Notes under the pieces: generated by a model | What the model saw: only the letters and a program-made list of their open reading frames with translations | What the model was told of the DNA's origin: nothing | Database searches by the model: none | Source: Dipteris shenzhenensis | Lineage: Eukaryota > Polypodiophyta > Polypodiopsida > Gleicheniales | Direction: 5' to 3' (one strand) | Length of the DNA stretch: 64,000 nt | Assembly (NCBI GenBank): GCA_047967505.1 | Contig: CM106539.1 | Program-made: the position numbers and the translations under genes | Shown: positions 1 to 11,430 of the stretch, in pieces | Layout: every line of letters begins with the position of its first letter | Position numbering within the stretch: position 1 is the stretch's first letter

Positions 1-180
1 AGAATGTTGAATGATTTTTTACTTTAGTATACACTAGCACATGGTTGCAACATTTTGTGGTGGCTTTTGCATGCTAGCCCAGGGAAAACACCCAACGTTT
101 GCACGCACGTATACACCCAACCATGAAGCTGAACGTAATAGTAGTCGCCTTGGGACTGACTGTGTGGTTGAAAGAAATGG

Positions 181-880
181 TCCGTTTATTGCATCATGAT
201 CTTCTCTCTCCCCTACAAGCTATCCCTTATTAGACCCCCTCCCCTCCTCTTCCCCCCTTAGTTCTTTAACCCTTCTTTCCCCCCCTTAATTCTTTAAACC
301 CCACCCTCCCAAACCCCACTTCTTTTCCTCCTTACCCTTTAAGCGCCTTTCTTTTAAAGGAAATCTTTCCTTTCTTCAATTTTCTAAATTTTCTCTTTAA
401 TATTTTAAATTCAATCTTTTTTAAGAGCACTACTCCTTATTTCTCTTAGTCATATCTTGTTTTCTTCTCTTTAATTTCTCTTTCCATTTACCATTTTTTG
501 ATTTTCTTAACTTAACTCTCCTTAATTTCTCTTTCTTTCCTTTTTAAAGGTAATTAATTATTCTTTTTCTCTCCCTCCATTTAATCTCTGTTCCTTTTTT
601 CCTAATTATATACTTATATCCCTCTACTAAACACTCTTCTTGCTCTCTATCAAATTCCCCGTACCTTAATTTTATTCTTTGCATCCTTAACCAATTTAAT
701 CATATTTAATTTCTTCGTCTTCTTAGCTTACCTTTATTTAGATTAATTTTTAAAAAACCTTTCCTAACCCATTCCTCTCTTTTAACCCCTTTTTTCCCCC
801 CCATTATTTCTATTAATTTGTATTAAAAGTTCCCCCTTTTTTTCCACAAAGGTTCATTATTTTCTCTCTCTTTAACCTCT
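181..880 (+). repeat. Pyrimidine-rich tract, copy 1
   Basis: About 700 bases made almost only of C and T with interspersed AATT runs, no usable reading frame. Similar strand-biased tracts occur at 12.8-13.3, 14.4-15.7 and 33.5-34.4 kb (same strand) and at 26.2-28.3 kb (opposite strand). Three of them lead into the same short LTR-like module, so they are probably parts of one retroelement family rather than independent low-complexity sequence. Bases 1-180 hold nothing I recognise. Confidence 0.6.
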
Positions 881-950
881 AGACTGATTGTGCTACCCAA
901 ACAATATTATATGTACATTAAGCTTGATAAGTGTATGGCCAAGCGTTGAT

Positions 951-1080
951 TTTTATTGTGACTCTGATAACAAGGGAGGCGTGTTTATGACACTTGTCTT
1001 CCCAACTAAAGTTAAAACTGGTTCTCACTATTTTGCTTGTTGGATAGTGGCAGGTAGGCAGACTCCCCTCTTCAATAAAA
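951..1080 (+). mobile_element. Recurring LTR-like module, copy 1
   Basis: Contains GATAACAAGGGAGG, GTCTTCCCAAC and TTGGATAGTGGCAGGTA in order. The same ordered words recur at 15.76, 28.5 (minus strand) and 34.43 kb, each beside a pyrimidine-rich tract, and the downstream part recurs at 35.63 kb. A dispersed, oriented module with a nearby CA microsatellite fits an LTR end or untranslated leader of one retrotransposon family. No LTR boundary or primer-binding site could be fixed. A short open frame runs through it (888-1133) but it looks incidental. Confidence 0.5.
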
Positions 1081-1269
1081 GTGATGCTACCAACGACTTA
1101 TCAAAGCTCTACTACTCACATTTTCTCCTTTAGAAAAAATTGTTCATCCTTTAATGATGCTACTTCATTTTTTGTGGATGTTTATTTCAAAGTTTATCTA
1201 TCAAACATTTCTCATTCCTATTCTTAATTGTCTACTCTTCACTATGGAAAGGGGTGTTGTAAATGACTT

Positions 1270-1288
1270 CCACACACACACACACACA
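1270..1288. repeat. (CA)n microsatellite
   Basis: About nine CA units, lying roughly 190 bases downstream of the LTR-like module; the same relative placement is seen beside copies at 15.8 and 35.6 kb. Confidence 0.9.
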
Positions 1289-2523
1289 ATCATAGACTCA
1301 ACATAATTGTAGGATAAATTTCTTGTAAAATATTTCAAGTCACGTACCTAGAGCTTGCGGATATAACATTAAATATCTTCAAGGATCACTTCCATAATCT
1401 TAGCATTAAAATTTAGTCACATTCCCAAAGATTAAGGATATAACATTAAAACTAATTTCACAACCCTAGCATCATTCAACCTACATATCAAGACAAATTT
1501 TAGTTATGATGAAAATTTTAAAAATGTCAAACAAGTGCCCATGCAAACAAAATAATGGTGCATGTGTTGGTGGAGAAGATGGAGAGAGTGAGAGAGGAGA
1601 GTGCACAAGATGATTAATTATATAGTATATGTATTACAAGGAAAATAGAATGTGTCTACATGTTCACCCCTTAGAGTCAGGGGTAGGGTAAGGGTTTGTC
1701 CAATGAAAATTATCTCTATGGTTCAATTCGTGCCATTTTGAACACCCCTCCTTAAGTTTCACTAGAAAGTATGGGTGATAGGGATGATCATCATGCATGC
1801 ACATATGGTGGCACATACATGTATATGTTGTATGCACGGGGTAGATGGTTACAAACAAAGAGAACTTTAGAAAGGATCTAAGCTCGAGTATGAGTAGATT
1901 TTAAACTTAGGTGGTTAACCACATTAGGATTAAGTATATATTGTATCATGTTAATATTTTTTGAAAGAAGAGAGAATGTGGTTTTGTATATAGTGTATCA
2001 TCTTCATATTCTGGAAGGGGAGAGAAGAGTGTACATTTCTAGAAGAAGAGAGAAGAGTGCACATTTCTACATAGCCAATAGGCTAGTGTCTTCTCTCACC
2101 TCATCATAGTGTGTGTTGAGTATATGAGCTATGTGTTTACTTTAACATGGTATCAATATTTAGAGGTGTATCGTTCAGCTTAGTAGGTAAGAGTAACTAA
2201 GTAGAGACCTTCTGTCAACATCATGATGAAAGGTGAAGATCTCATTTTTTTATCAACCTGTGTAACTTTTTGCTTACGACTTTGAATTCAAATCTCTCTA
2301 AAGTAGATTAGAGAACACATCAAAATGCGTGTGTGGTAATGTTAGAACATTCACTTGGTTTAAGTACACAATTTAGGAAATTACACTTCCATTTAATCAT
2401 ATAAAAGCAATCAAAGAGCTTGAGACATTTTATTATAAAGGAAGCACTTGAACTCTAGACATTGTATAAAGACTCCCTCTATTCATACTTAAATAATAAT
2501 AATTGGAGAGAATGTTTTTGATG

Positions 2524-2525
<2 letters not shown>
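1289..2525. other. Spacer without recognisable gene
   Basis: AT-rich sequence. Short chance frames only; none shows a domain or codon bias. A near-repeat of GGGGAGAGAAGAGTGTACATTT occurs around 2018-2066. Nothing else was identified. Confidence 0.6.

Positions 2526-2577
<52 letters not shown>
2526..2577. repeat. (GA)n microsatellite
   Basis: An uninterrupted GA run of about 26 units on the plus strand. Confidence 0.97.
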
Positions 2578-2580
<3 letters not shown>

Positions 2581-3431
2581 ATATATGCCATGACTCATTG
2601 CATAAAATAATTCATGTCTCCAATATATGATTCATTGCAAACTAATGCATATATGGTTCGATGGATTTTTCTTTTTTTCTTTGGTTGTTTTTTTGGTAGG
2701 CGCTCCATCTAGCTATTAGCTCATGAGGTGTGTAGACCACCACTACCTCCTATGCGCTACTTTTGTTAGCTCAGGTAGGTGATGCTTTTTCCTTACCATT
2801 TGCAAATTCTTTGATTCTTTCGCATATGGTCCAATGTATTGATGTTTCAACACACAAAATGATTCAATGAATAAAAATTGAAATCGTTAATATTTAAAAT
2901 TTAACGTAGAGTTTTGCTTTCTTTTCTTTCTTGGGGCACTTTGTGTAAAGCCATAGAGGACGCCACATGTCCACCATGGGAAGCATCGGGTGCCGGGGCT
3001 CCCACTCCCTTTACCATAGCCATGCTATAGCCTCTCTCTCTCCCAAAGAGTCTTGAGAGGGATGGGAGGGAGGGGTTCAACCACCTTATTGTATGCAAAA
3101 CCCATCAATCCCCCACTATATGTCGGGCCCATCTAAGGGGTTCAACCACCTAAGGGGGTCCAATTTTTCATAGGATTTAATTACAATAGAGGAACCTCCA
3201 CAATAATCTAGCTTATGAAGAATGAGCTTAGAATTGTGGTTGCCTAGGGGATAATTCCACAGTATAGGGTTAGGTTAAATCACATAATTTCATAAATTTT
3301 AATTGTTTATTCTCGAACTAATGTATCTCATAAACTAAGATTGATTATGTTGTCATTGAAGCTATCAAACGTGTTAGGTAGATAAACTTGCATAAGACAG
3401 CCAAAAGCATAATTGTATGCATATGTAATGT
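2578..3431. other. Spacer without recognisable gene
   Basis: No supported coding sequence. The segment 2930-3160 is more GC-rich and repeats the phrase GGGGTTCAACCACCTTA/AAGG twice, about 68 bases apart, which suggests retroelement or duplicated debris. Confidence 0.5.
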
Positions 3432-3482
3432 AGAGAGAGAGAGAGTGTGTGTGTGTTATAGAGAGAGAGAGAGAGAGAGAGA
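3432..3482. repeat. Compound (GA)n(GT)n(GA)n microsatellite
   Basis: GA units, then GTGTGTGTG, a TTATA interruption, then about nine more GA units. Confidence 0.95.
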
Positions 3483-3949
3483 CTAGGTGCCCTTATGTTT
3501 GGACCGTTGAGGCCCACCCGTAGGTCTGCATCTAGTTGATATCGGCTTGGATTCCATAGTCAATGTAGACCCATGGGCAAAGTTCATATCGAGCTTGGCT
3601 AGTTACATCACGTCATCGTCTTGTGGTGGATAATTGGTAGACTTTGTGATGACTTGACACCATGCTTGGAAGTTGAGCAGGATGGGGTGGGCAGCAAGGG
3701 TATGAAGGACAGAGGGATAGAGGAGGGAGAGGCTAGCACAGTAGGCTGAAGATCGAGAGAGAAGTATGACATGGTGGGGATGGTGGGGCAGCAATGATTG
3801 AGATTGCGATGGAGGATTGTTTGGAGTGTGATGGTTGTTGGGAGGAAGGGGGGTGGTGAGGTCTATGTGGAAGATGAGGTTTTGTGCATGAAGGGTGTCA
3901 AAGTGCATTTGCAGGGTTTGGGGGATGGTGCGTGGGGTGAGAGTGTACA
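3483..3949. other. Spacer at the 3' side of the LINE
   Basis: Adjoins the end of the LINE ORF2. An open minus-strand stretch at 3603-3950 is rich in Pro, His, Leu and Ser without a recognisable domain. It may be LINE 3' untranslated sequence. No poly(A) tail (poly(T) on the plus strand) is evident, so the LINE 3' boundary is unresolved. Confidence 0.4.
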
Positions 3950-3956
3950 TGGCGAG

Positions 3957-6783
3957 TTAGGCGGAGACCTCTTGATACATCTGGAACTCCTGTTGCTTCC
4001 TATCTTCCTGCTGAAGTAACATCTTCCACGTTTGCCCCCTCGGGGTCAAACCACAGATGACTAGCTTGCCTAACAGGGCCTGACTCTGAAGCTCTGGATC
4101 GATGACCCCCAGGCCACCCTCAGCCTGTGGAAGAATGACTGTCTGCCAAGCAACCCTGGCTCTGGTATCTCTGAGGCCATCCTCCCCGGACCAAAGGAAG
4201 TTCCGAACCAACCTCCTAAGCTGTGCCACGCTGGATCTCGAGAAACACCAACAGGAAGCCACATACCAAGCCGTGGCTAGGAGGACCTGGTTAACTACCA
4301 GGGCACGACCTGCAAGGGAGAGCTTAGCAGTGCTTCAGAAAGCCAGCTTCCGTCGGCGGATGGAATCTAGCACTGGGAGAAACTGCTGAGCTGGCGTGAT
4401 ATCCAGGCCGACTTGAAAATCGAGGTATCTAGCTGTCTGTCCCCGCGGAATCCACCTGAAACCCAAAAACCTCCCCCATTGAGAGCACACCCCGGGGTCT
4501 ATGAGAAAACCAACTGATTTGTTCTAGTTGATTTTCGCACCGGCAGCCGAACAGAAGACCTCTAGGGCCATCCTCACCCTCTCCAACATCATCTCATCAT
4601 CCTGGACATACAGTGCTGTGTCATCTGCGTACTCCGAGTCCAGGAGCTCCGTGTCCTCCCGGAGTGGAAGGCGAACACCCTTGAGCCCAGTAGACCTCGC
4701 CCGAAGGTAGTATGTCATAGCCTCAGCGAAGAAGAGAAACAGGTAAGGAGCAAGGGGGCAGCCCTGACGCACTGATCTCTCCAGACGAAAACGCTCACCC
4801 ATCCTGCCGCCAATGATGACCCTGCTAGAAGCTGTCCTGTACAACGCTGAAATACCTTGAATCCATCCTGCCGGGAAACCTAGTCGCTCCAGAGTCCCCT
4901 CCAGAAAGGACCAGTCTACTTGATCGTAGGCCTTCTCAAAGTCGAGAAGTAGGATGGCTAGGTGCGACCCACTGTGCTGAGCCCACTCCGCCGCCTCTGA
5001 GAAGGTGAAGACATTATCCAGGATACTGCGATCCTGGACAAAGCCTGTCTGAGTGTCATGAATGAGGTCTGGAAGTAGAGGCCGAACTCTGGCGCTGATC
5101 ATCTTGGCAAGGATTTTGTAGGCAGTGGTGAGTAGGGTGATCGGGCGCCACTGACGGATCTCTGTCTATCTCCTCCCTTCGGGATGAGGCAAATCAGTCC
5201 CGAGGAGAGGCTCTTTGGCATATAACCGCTGCTGAAAATCCTCTGAAGAGCTGCTAGGAGGGGCTGATGGATCTGATCCCAGAAGGAGGTGAAGAATGCC
5301 CGGGATAGCCCATCCTCGCCCGGGCACTTCTGTCCGTCGATGGCCATCAAGGCCTCCAACATCTCGTCCGTAGTGAATGGTGCCAACAACGTCGCCTGCA
5401 TGCTGGGCTGGACCAGGGATGGAATGTGCCTCCACACCTCCTCACGGGAGCGTCGAGTGCGAGGGGCAAGCGGCTCTTGCTGGAAGAGAGTCCTGTAGAA
5501 GTCGGTAGCCAACCCCAAGACCTCGCCCGGATCCGTAACGATGTGCCCCTCCGCTGTCCTGAGACTCCGAAGCTGATCACCTGCTGCTCTCTTGCCATGC
5601 GTCCTGAAGAACTCCCTGCACATCCGGTCACCCTTCCGAGCCCAGAGGGAGAGAGAGGCGTGATAGGAAAACTTTGAACGGCGCTGAAGGGTCTCCTCAA
5701 GAAGGGCTCTGGCTCGAAAGGCCTGGATCCGAAGCTCCTCCAAGCCTGGGGCTACCTGCTGGAGTCGCTGAATGGAGGCGAGGTCCCTCCGAAGAGCTCT
5801 CTCTCTACCCCACCACTCCTGTCGAACCTGTAGGGCTGCGAGTTGGCAAATCTGGCTGGACTCCTGCAAAGCCTGCGCCACCGAATCAACCAGATCCACG
5901 CACTCGCCCCAATCTCTGTCCCATAGACTGCAAATACTGCTGCGCACGTCCACCCTCGAGAAAATGGAGTCGGGAATCCGACATGCACGGGGGGGAAGGG
6001 CCTGAACTGCCGAGTCTAATGATAAGAGCACAGGCGCATGGTCGGAAAGTGTCGTCCCTGGAACTATACCCGCCTGACCGCCTCTGCTAATGGCCCAATC
6101 ACTGACATAAAATCTATCCAGCCTCTCCAGGAGTCTGCCTCCTTCCCTGCGGAAGCCCCACGAGAAGTCCAAGCTCCCGTGCCAATGCGGAAGGACGGGC
6201 CTCTCCAACTGTCCCTACATCCTGTCGCGAAGATGAACGAGTCCCAGGCGGACTGCTCTGCCTGAGACATACCTGTAAACTCCGGTCCTCTACCCTGCTG
6301 GTCCTCTAAGGTCTCCAGATTGTTGAAGTCACCTCCAACAATCCAGGAATCCATGTCTGGAAGAATCCCTGTAAGTGTCCTCTAGAAGGTGGCTCGGCAA
6401 CGGAGGTCTGTGGGAGCATAAATGTTGAGGATTCCTATCCTGGAACCCTCCAGTTCTAGGCCTACCCAAAGGGCATGGCCTGGGATCAACGTGCCATGAC
6501 CGAAAACTCCCTGGGCTAGCTGCTCGCACACGGAAGTACAGACACCTCCACTCCTCCCCTGTGCGCCGATCGAGGGCTCCTAATAAGTGTGAGAACGTCC
6601 AGGGAGAATCTTCCCATAGCTACGGGAGTGAGCCGCAGATAGCTTGTGCTCGTGGAGCAGAAGTACATCCAAACGACCAATCACTGCTGGCTGAAGTTCC
6701 TGTCGCAAAATGAGCTTCCTAGGACCACGGGTGCCAGAAGAATGAAACCCGTTCACATTCCAAGACACGAGGTGTAGGCTCAT
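3957..6783 (-). pseudogene. LINE ORF2: endonuclease and reverse transcriptase, broken
   Basis: ORF2 would nick the target DNA and copy the LINE RNA onto it. The start at 6783 gives an N-terminus MSLHLVSWNVNGFHS, the classic opening of the APE-type endonuclease. GGDFNN lies near 6335 and SDHAPVLLSL near 6040, both endonuclease core motifs. The reverse transcriptase follows with LLDFEKAYDQVDW (about 4950), SVRQGCPLAPYLF (about 4760) and the catalytic SEYADDTALY box (about 4620). Downstream, 3957-4262 matches the C-terminal LINE region with NFLWSG and AEGGLGV. Damage includes a stop near 6580, a frame change near 6210, a frameshift near 5100-5165 that splits the fingers from the palm, and a TAG at about 4524 just after the palm. 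It overlaps the end of the ORF1 region by a few bases. The identification is secure; no activity is expected. Confidence 0.92.
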
Positions 6784-8611
6784 GGTGAGGGTTGGGAGGC
6801 TGCGAACAACTGTCTGCTCGCGGCCAAAGTCGATAAAGAAGCAAAAATTTTGGAGTGGAGGCGCTGCCGCTTATGAGAAGGTTTGGAGGGGGAGGCGGGG
6901 TCGTCCTGCCCGTTCTTCAACACCTTCAACAGAGGCGAGAGGCCTTTGGTGCCATGAGCAAATGCTTTCTCGAGCCAGCTCGAGATCTCTGAAGTGGTCA
7001 TCCCATAGAAGGCTCGGAGTTTCTGAGGGGTCCAGGCTCTGACATCCTGGGGGAGGGGCCATGACAGGGGGGGCCTGAGGATCACAATCAGTCGGAAGCG
7101 TTTGGCAGCGCAACGCCAGCGCAGGCGCACGTCACCCTCGGACCACTGAGTCTCGAGAAGCTGCCCACCGGACGGGCCTATCCAGGAGTAAACCTGAGCG
7201 TGCGTCTCTGAGAGCCTCCCAAACCGAGTCGTTTGTCCAAGTCTCGGTGCCATCGCTGAGGAACGTGAAAGCAAAGCTAGGGCCATCCCTAGGGGCCAAG
7301 GCGGCAATCTTCCCATCCGCCCCTTTGCGGAGCAGGAAGATACTGATGTCGAGACAAGCCGGGAAGGTCCCGAGGTCGGCCACATCCAAGTAGTCCCAGG
7401 GGCCAGATCTGTAAAAGTCTCAAGGAAGCTCTCTCTCCTGAAGCTGAGGCCCATCAGAGTCTGCCACTGAGGGGCTAGCGGACAGGGAAGCCTGCTTCAG
7501 TCGTGGTGTAGACTCAGGGTGTCCTGCCAGTGGAGGGGGGGGGGAGGAGGCTGGGGGGTAGGCGACTCAGACTCCACGGAAGCGACCAGCGGAGGAGGTG
7601 GAGGAGGGGGAGCGGGGGCTGCCCTCAGCTGAGGAGCCGTCGGTACAGCTAACTCTATAGGAGAGCTGATAGAGGCAGGGGGGGGGATGGGGATGCATCT
7701 GGAACTGGGGCTGAGAAGGAGGAGGAGGAGACTGAGGCGGAAGAGGCGGGGGCTGAAGCTGCGGGTCGGGAGAAGGGGGGTGAAACTGGGGAAGGGGCTG
7801 GGACGGGGTGAAAAGGGGCGGGGGAGCGGAACAGAGGGGGACCTGAGGCTGTGAAAGGCGGGCTACCGTCGAAGAAGAAGCTCTCCCAGGTCCCTGGGAT
7901 GGCTGCCTGTCAGGTCTCTGAGGTGTTGCTGCAGGTTGGGTAACCTTGACCTCCTTGCCTTTATCAGAAATCTTCTTATTCTTTCCTCTTTTCCTTCTAA
8001 CCTCAGTCCAACCGCCCACTAACTCTGGACTCCGGCTGCCTCTGCTCCTCCTGACGTGGCTGCCCAGAGGGGGGGGGAGGGGGCGGAGGGGGGGGCGGGG
8101 GAGGGGGAGGCCGAGAAGAGCTGGCGAATCGTGGACAAACAGCCGCCAAGTGCCCAAAGCCGTGACACCTCAGGCACTGGCCTGGCTGTCTGATGACTAC
8201 CATGCTCGGGGTGATGCTGCCGGCATCTGTCACGATCTCGATCACTGTAGGGAGAGTCGCAGGATCCGCCACAGCCACACGGACTCGGGGGGCTCCTGCC
8301 GTAGTCACCGCATCGGCGAACGTGTCGTGCATAACCCAGCCAAAATGGGAACCCAGGTCCCTAACAATCGGCCGCAGCTCAGCAGCAAGACCTAGAAAAA
8401 CTAGCGTCACTGGGTGGCGAGGTATACGGAACCGAGCATCAAAATCTACTGTGCTGAATCCACGGTACCATGGGACTATCATGATAATCTTTCCATCCAC
8501 CGACGTGGGGGAACCAGCAATCAGGTTGCCCGCAGCTTTCGCATCGGAGAGTTTGAGCCGGAAGATGCCCCTTCCCATAAGGGCCACCTCCTCAATATGG
8601 CCATCCTCTAG
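6780..8611 (-). pseudogene. LINE ORF1: zinc-knuckle RNA-binding protein, broken
   Basis: ORF1 proteins of plant LINEs coat the element RNA. The minus frame entering at 8611 carries a DUF4283-like N-terminal part with a short basic-hydrophobic alternation, then a CCHC knuckle, CLRCHGFGHLAAVC (C-x2-C-x4-H-x4-C), near 8160. A run of about fourteen prolines encoded by a C homopolymer follows (8050-8110). The frame breaks there: the natural continuation, a basic WTEVRRKRGKNKK segment and a very long Pro/Gln/Ser-rich linker, sits in another frame (7567-8080). A third open stretch (6780-7454) reaches the ORF2 start. The N-terminus is missing because the element is cut at the copia junction. The homopolymer is the likely site of the main frameshift. 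Confidence 0.82.
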
Positions 8612-9363
8612 TATGAGAGTTTGGATGGTGGTATTCCTGAAGAGGCATGGAGTGGCAAGAAGCCCTCTTACTCTCATTTGCGTATATTTGGGTGTGAGGC
8701 ATATGCACATGTGCCAAAAGAGCTTCAAAAGAAGCTAGATCCTAAGTCTAGGAAATGTATCTTTCTGGGCTATGGTGAAAGTGGAGAGATGGGCTATCGT
8801 CTCGGGGATCCAGAAGCAAAGAAGATCATACGCAGCCATGACGTAGTCTTCAATGAGAAGAAGATGCATAAGGCACCCATGAGGGATGTTGAAATGAGGA
8901 GAATCACTTTCCAGGATGTGAATCCACCTGCATATGTTGATAGACAGCAAGCTATCCATGCACCAAATATGCAAGAAATGGTACCACCAAGTACTCCCAT
9001 AGGTATACAATCAAGGGTACATGATGGATCATCTATTGGTGGAAATGATGAGCCAAATGTGGCTGATATGCAAGTGGGACAGCAAGCTGAAATGCCCTTG
9101 AGAAGATCATCTAAAGTGTCTAGATCGCCTGATAGGTTTGTTCCAGGGGTAGACTATGTGATGCTTACTGATTGCGGGGAGCCTTCTTGCTACAGAGAGG
9201 CTATGATGCGCGAGGATCAATGCAAGTGGGAGTATGCTATGCAATCAGAGATGAGTTCACTTATGAAGAATAAAACTTGGGACTTGGTTTCTTTGCCACA
9301 TGGAAAGAAAGCATTGCCATGTAAATGGGTCTACAAGATGAAGGTCACAGGTGATGATGTGCC
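8612..9363 (+). pseudogene. Ty1/copia polyprotein fragment (integrase C-terminus to start of reverse transcriptase)
   Basis: An uninterrupted plus-strand frame beginning LDGGIPEEAWSGKKPSYSHL, the typical copia integrase C-terminal region, followed by LRIFGCEAYAHVP and CIFLGYGE. Then comes the linker with RRSSKVSRSPDRFVPG, and finally the start of the reverse transcriptase (MKNKTWDLVSLP, KALPCKWVYKMK). The piece holds about 250 codons and ends in the middle of the conserved KWVYKMK...ARLVAKG region, where a minus-strand gypsy fragment begins. Both ends are cut: no gag, protease, catalytic integrase core or RT active site is present. The frame is open, so the fragment is either young or only lightly decayed. 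Confidence 0.93.
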
Positions 9364-11430
9364 TTAGGGGCATCATGTCCGCTTTATGTGGGATTTGCAC
9401 TCATTGGTAGGGGTCGCATCGTTTCATAAACCTAGCTGCATCTCCAAAAGGAGTGGGCCACCAAAGGCCAGCCTGTAGCACTTTACATGCTATAACATCA
9501 ACAACGACAAAGTGACCACCTGCTATCTCGGAGTGTGCTTCTTTGAGTAGGTCGATGTATTCATCCTCGCACATGCATCTCCATATGATGCCATCCTTGC
9601 CCATGTAGTGTAGCTGGCTTACAATTAACTGATATGGCAGTGCATCCTTGATGAGTTTGCAGGATCTATCCCTCTTGAGGGCTTTGTCCAAAGGCACAGA
9701 GGCAACCCATTGGCCAAGTAGTGGCCAATTTTGGCTACCCATTTAGGAATTATGTCAATGAGGAATAGGAGAGCATCTAAGAGATCATCCTTGACTCCCA
9801 TCGAAGCTTCTCCATTGGAGATCCTTGAGAGATGGTTGGCTAGGACGTAGGTCTTTCCCTTACACACTACGACTATGAAGTCGAACTCCAAAAGGATTAG
9901 CATCCACCTTGTGATGCGTCCCATTGAAATACAGGAATGCTTGATGATCTACAAAAAAGATGAACTTGTTGGCTAACAAGTAATGCCTGTTTTAACTGCA
10001 TAGACCATGGCTAGGCCTTCCGTCTTTGTTGTCGTCGTCGTGTAATTGGACCTTAGCATTGTTTAATTGCCAACTAGCAAAGTATATAGGGTAGTCCAAG
10101 TTATACTCCCCTGGTTGGGCTACACACACCCGATAGCAAAATTGGAGGCATCTATGTGAACATGGAATATTAGATTTCCGTAATACCGATGTAGTGGCCA
10201 GAGCTAGATTAAGGGTTTCAAAGGATTTTTGGCATTCCTCGGTCCACTCAAAGACTAGTAATAGCTTGTACAAGCTATCTGTGTAGAACAAAATGGACCT
10301 TTGATTGTAGCTCGTATGGCCTATAAACCACTGCATGCCCTTGGCATTTGTAGGGGGGGTAATTCTAGAATGAGCTTGATCTTGTTCTAATCCATGGAGA
10401 TACCATTATTGCACACTATGTGGCCAAGAATCATGCCGTGTTTGACCCAAAACTAGCACTCCAAGCATATACAGTATGACCTGCACCTTCCCAAGACCAG
10501 TTTCAGGTATCTCAGGTGTCCCATGTCGAGTTCACACACACATCATCCAATAAGACTTCCATGAAGTCCCTTAGGTACTTCAAGCTCCTTGAAGATGGTG
10601 ATCATCAACCATTGGAATGCGACGAGCACATTGGTAAGCCCAAATATCCTTACCTTGGCTACATACACACCCCACTCTGTTGCGAAGGTAGTTTTATGTT
10701 GATCTTGCTGGGTGATGGACACCTAATTGTATCTTGAGAATCCATTTAGGAAGCTATATGCTTCCTTTCCAGGCTACTATTTCCAGAACATGTTTCGTGA
10801 ATGGCAAGGGATACTGATCACACCTGGTGGTGGCATTGACTTTTTTCAGATCCACACATACTTGAATCTTTCCATTTTTCTTTAGGACTATCACGATGGG
10901 TGACACCCAGTCTATATGCTCTATCTCATAGATGAATCCCACATCTTTGAGTTTTTGGATCTCCTCTCTCACTATGAGCGCATATTTGGGATTCATAGGG
11001 TAGGGACATCGATGCACTGGCCTGACCTCATCAAGCATGGGTATCATGTGCTGCATGACTTCAACGGGCACACCCTTCAATCCGTGTTTTTCCAAGCCAT
11101 GCATTCTTGTACTCTTGAAGAAGGATGATTAAAGCATTCTCACCATTGAGGGTGAGGTAATCTGTGATGAGTACTATTTGGGATTCCTCCCCTTTTGACA
11201 CTGGGTTTACCTCCTTATCCTTAGTTGGGCCATTGTATCCTTGGAAACACCCTTCTTCTCGAGTTCTCTTGGCCTACTAGTATAAGATCTTGCGATCCTC
11301 AATCATGTAGGCCTTGTAATGGGTAGGTACCTGTCATAGATCCTCTTTCTCTTCGTCGTCCTCCTCCACTCCCCCTTTGGAAGTATTCCGCTTGGTCGAT
11401 GGTTGGTATTGAATCTTATGCTTGACATAT
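9364..11430 (-). pseudogene. Ty3/gypsy polyprotein fragment (RT, RNase H, integrase zinc-binding domain)
   Basis: Read on the minus strand, 10754-11104 encodes the start of a gypsy reverse transcriptase (YPMNPKYALIVREEIQKL, DWVSPIVIVLKKNGKIQVCV, DLKKVNATT). The frame beyond it (about 10380-10450) keeps the FWVKHGMILGHIV block. 9992-10336 covers the RT-RNase H connection (GEYNLDYPIYFAS), 9625-9924 the RNase H tail (LLEFDFIVVVCKGKTYVLANHLSR), and 9401-9742 the integrase H2C2 zinc finger (HSEIAGGHF ... LQAGLWWPT ... KRCDPYQ). Order and orientation are right for gypsy, and the style resembles Tat/Athila-like elements, which is only an impression. Several frameshifts and stops separate the pieces. 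The catalytic integrase core is absent because the fragment ends at the copia junction near 9364. Upstream sequence to about 11430 continues the linker before RT. Confidence 0.88.

Larger units (their letters stand above)
3950..8611 (-). mobile_element. L1-like non-LTR retrotransposon (LINE), decayed
   Basis: The full layout of a plant L1-type LINE on the minus strand: an ORF1 with a CCHC zinc knuckle, then an ORF2 with apurinic endonuclease, reverse transcriptase and a C-terminal region. It is GC-richer than its surroundings, which suggests a more recent arrival than the neighbouring debris. It is dead: ORF1 and ORF2 carry frameshifts and stops. Its 5' end stops abruptly at about 8611, where a plus-strand copia fragment begins, so it is 5'-truncated or was inserted into, or joined to, the copia element. 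No target-site duplication was identified. Confidence 0.93.

Noticed and set aside
4102-8738. Plus-strand frames over the LINE, up to 181 codons
   Set aside because: Antisense shadows of ORF1 and ORF2, which have clear motifs on the minus strand.
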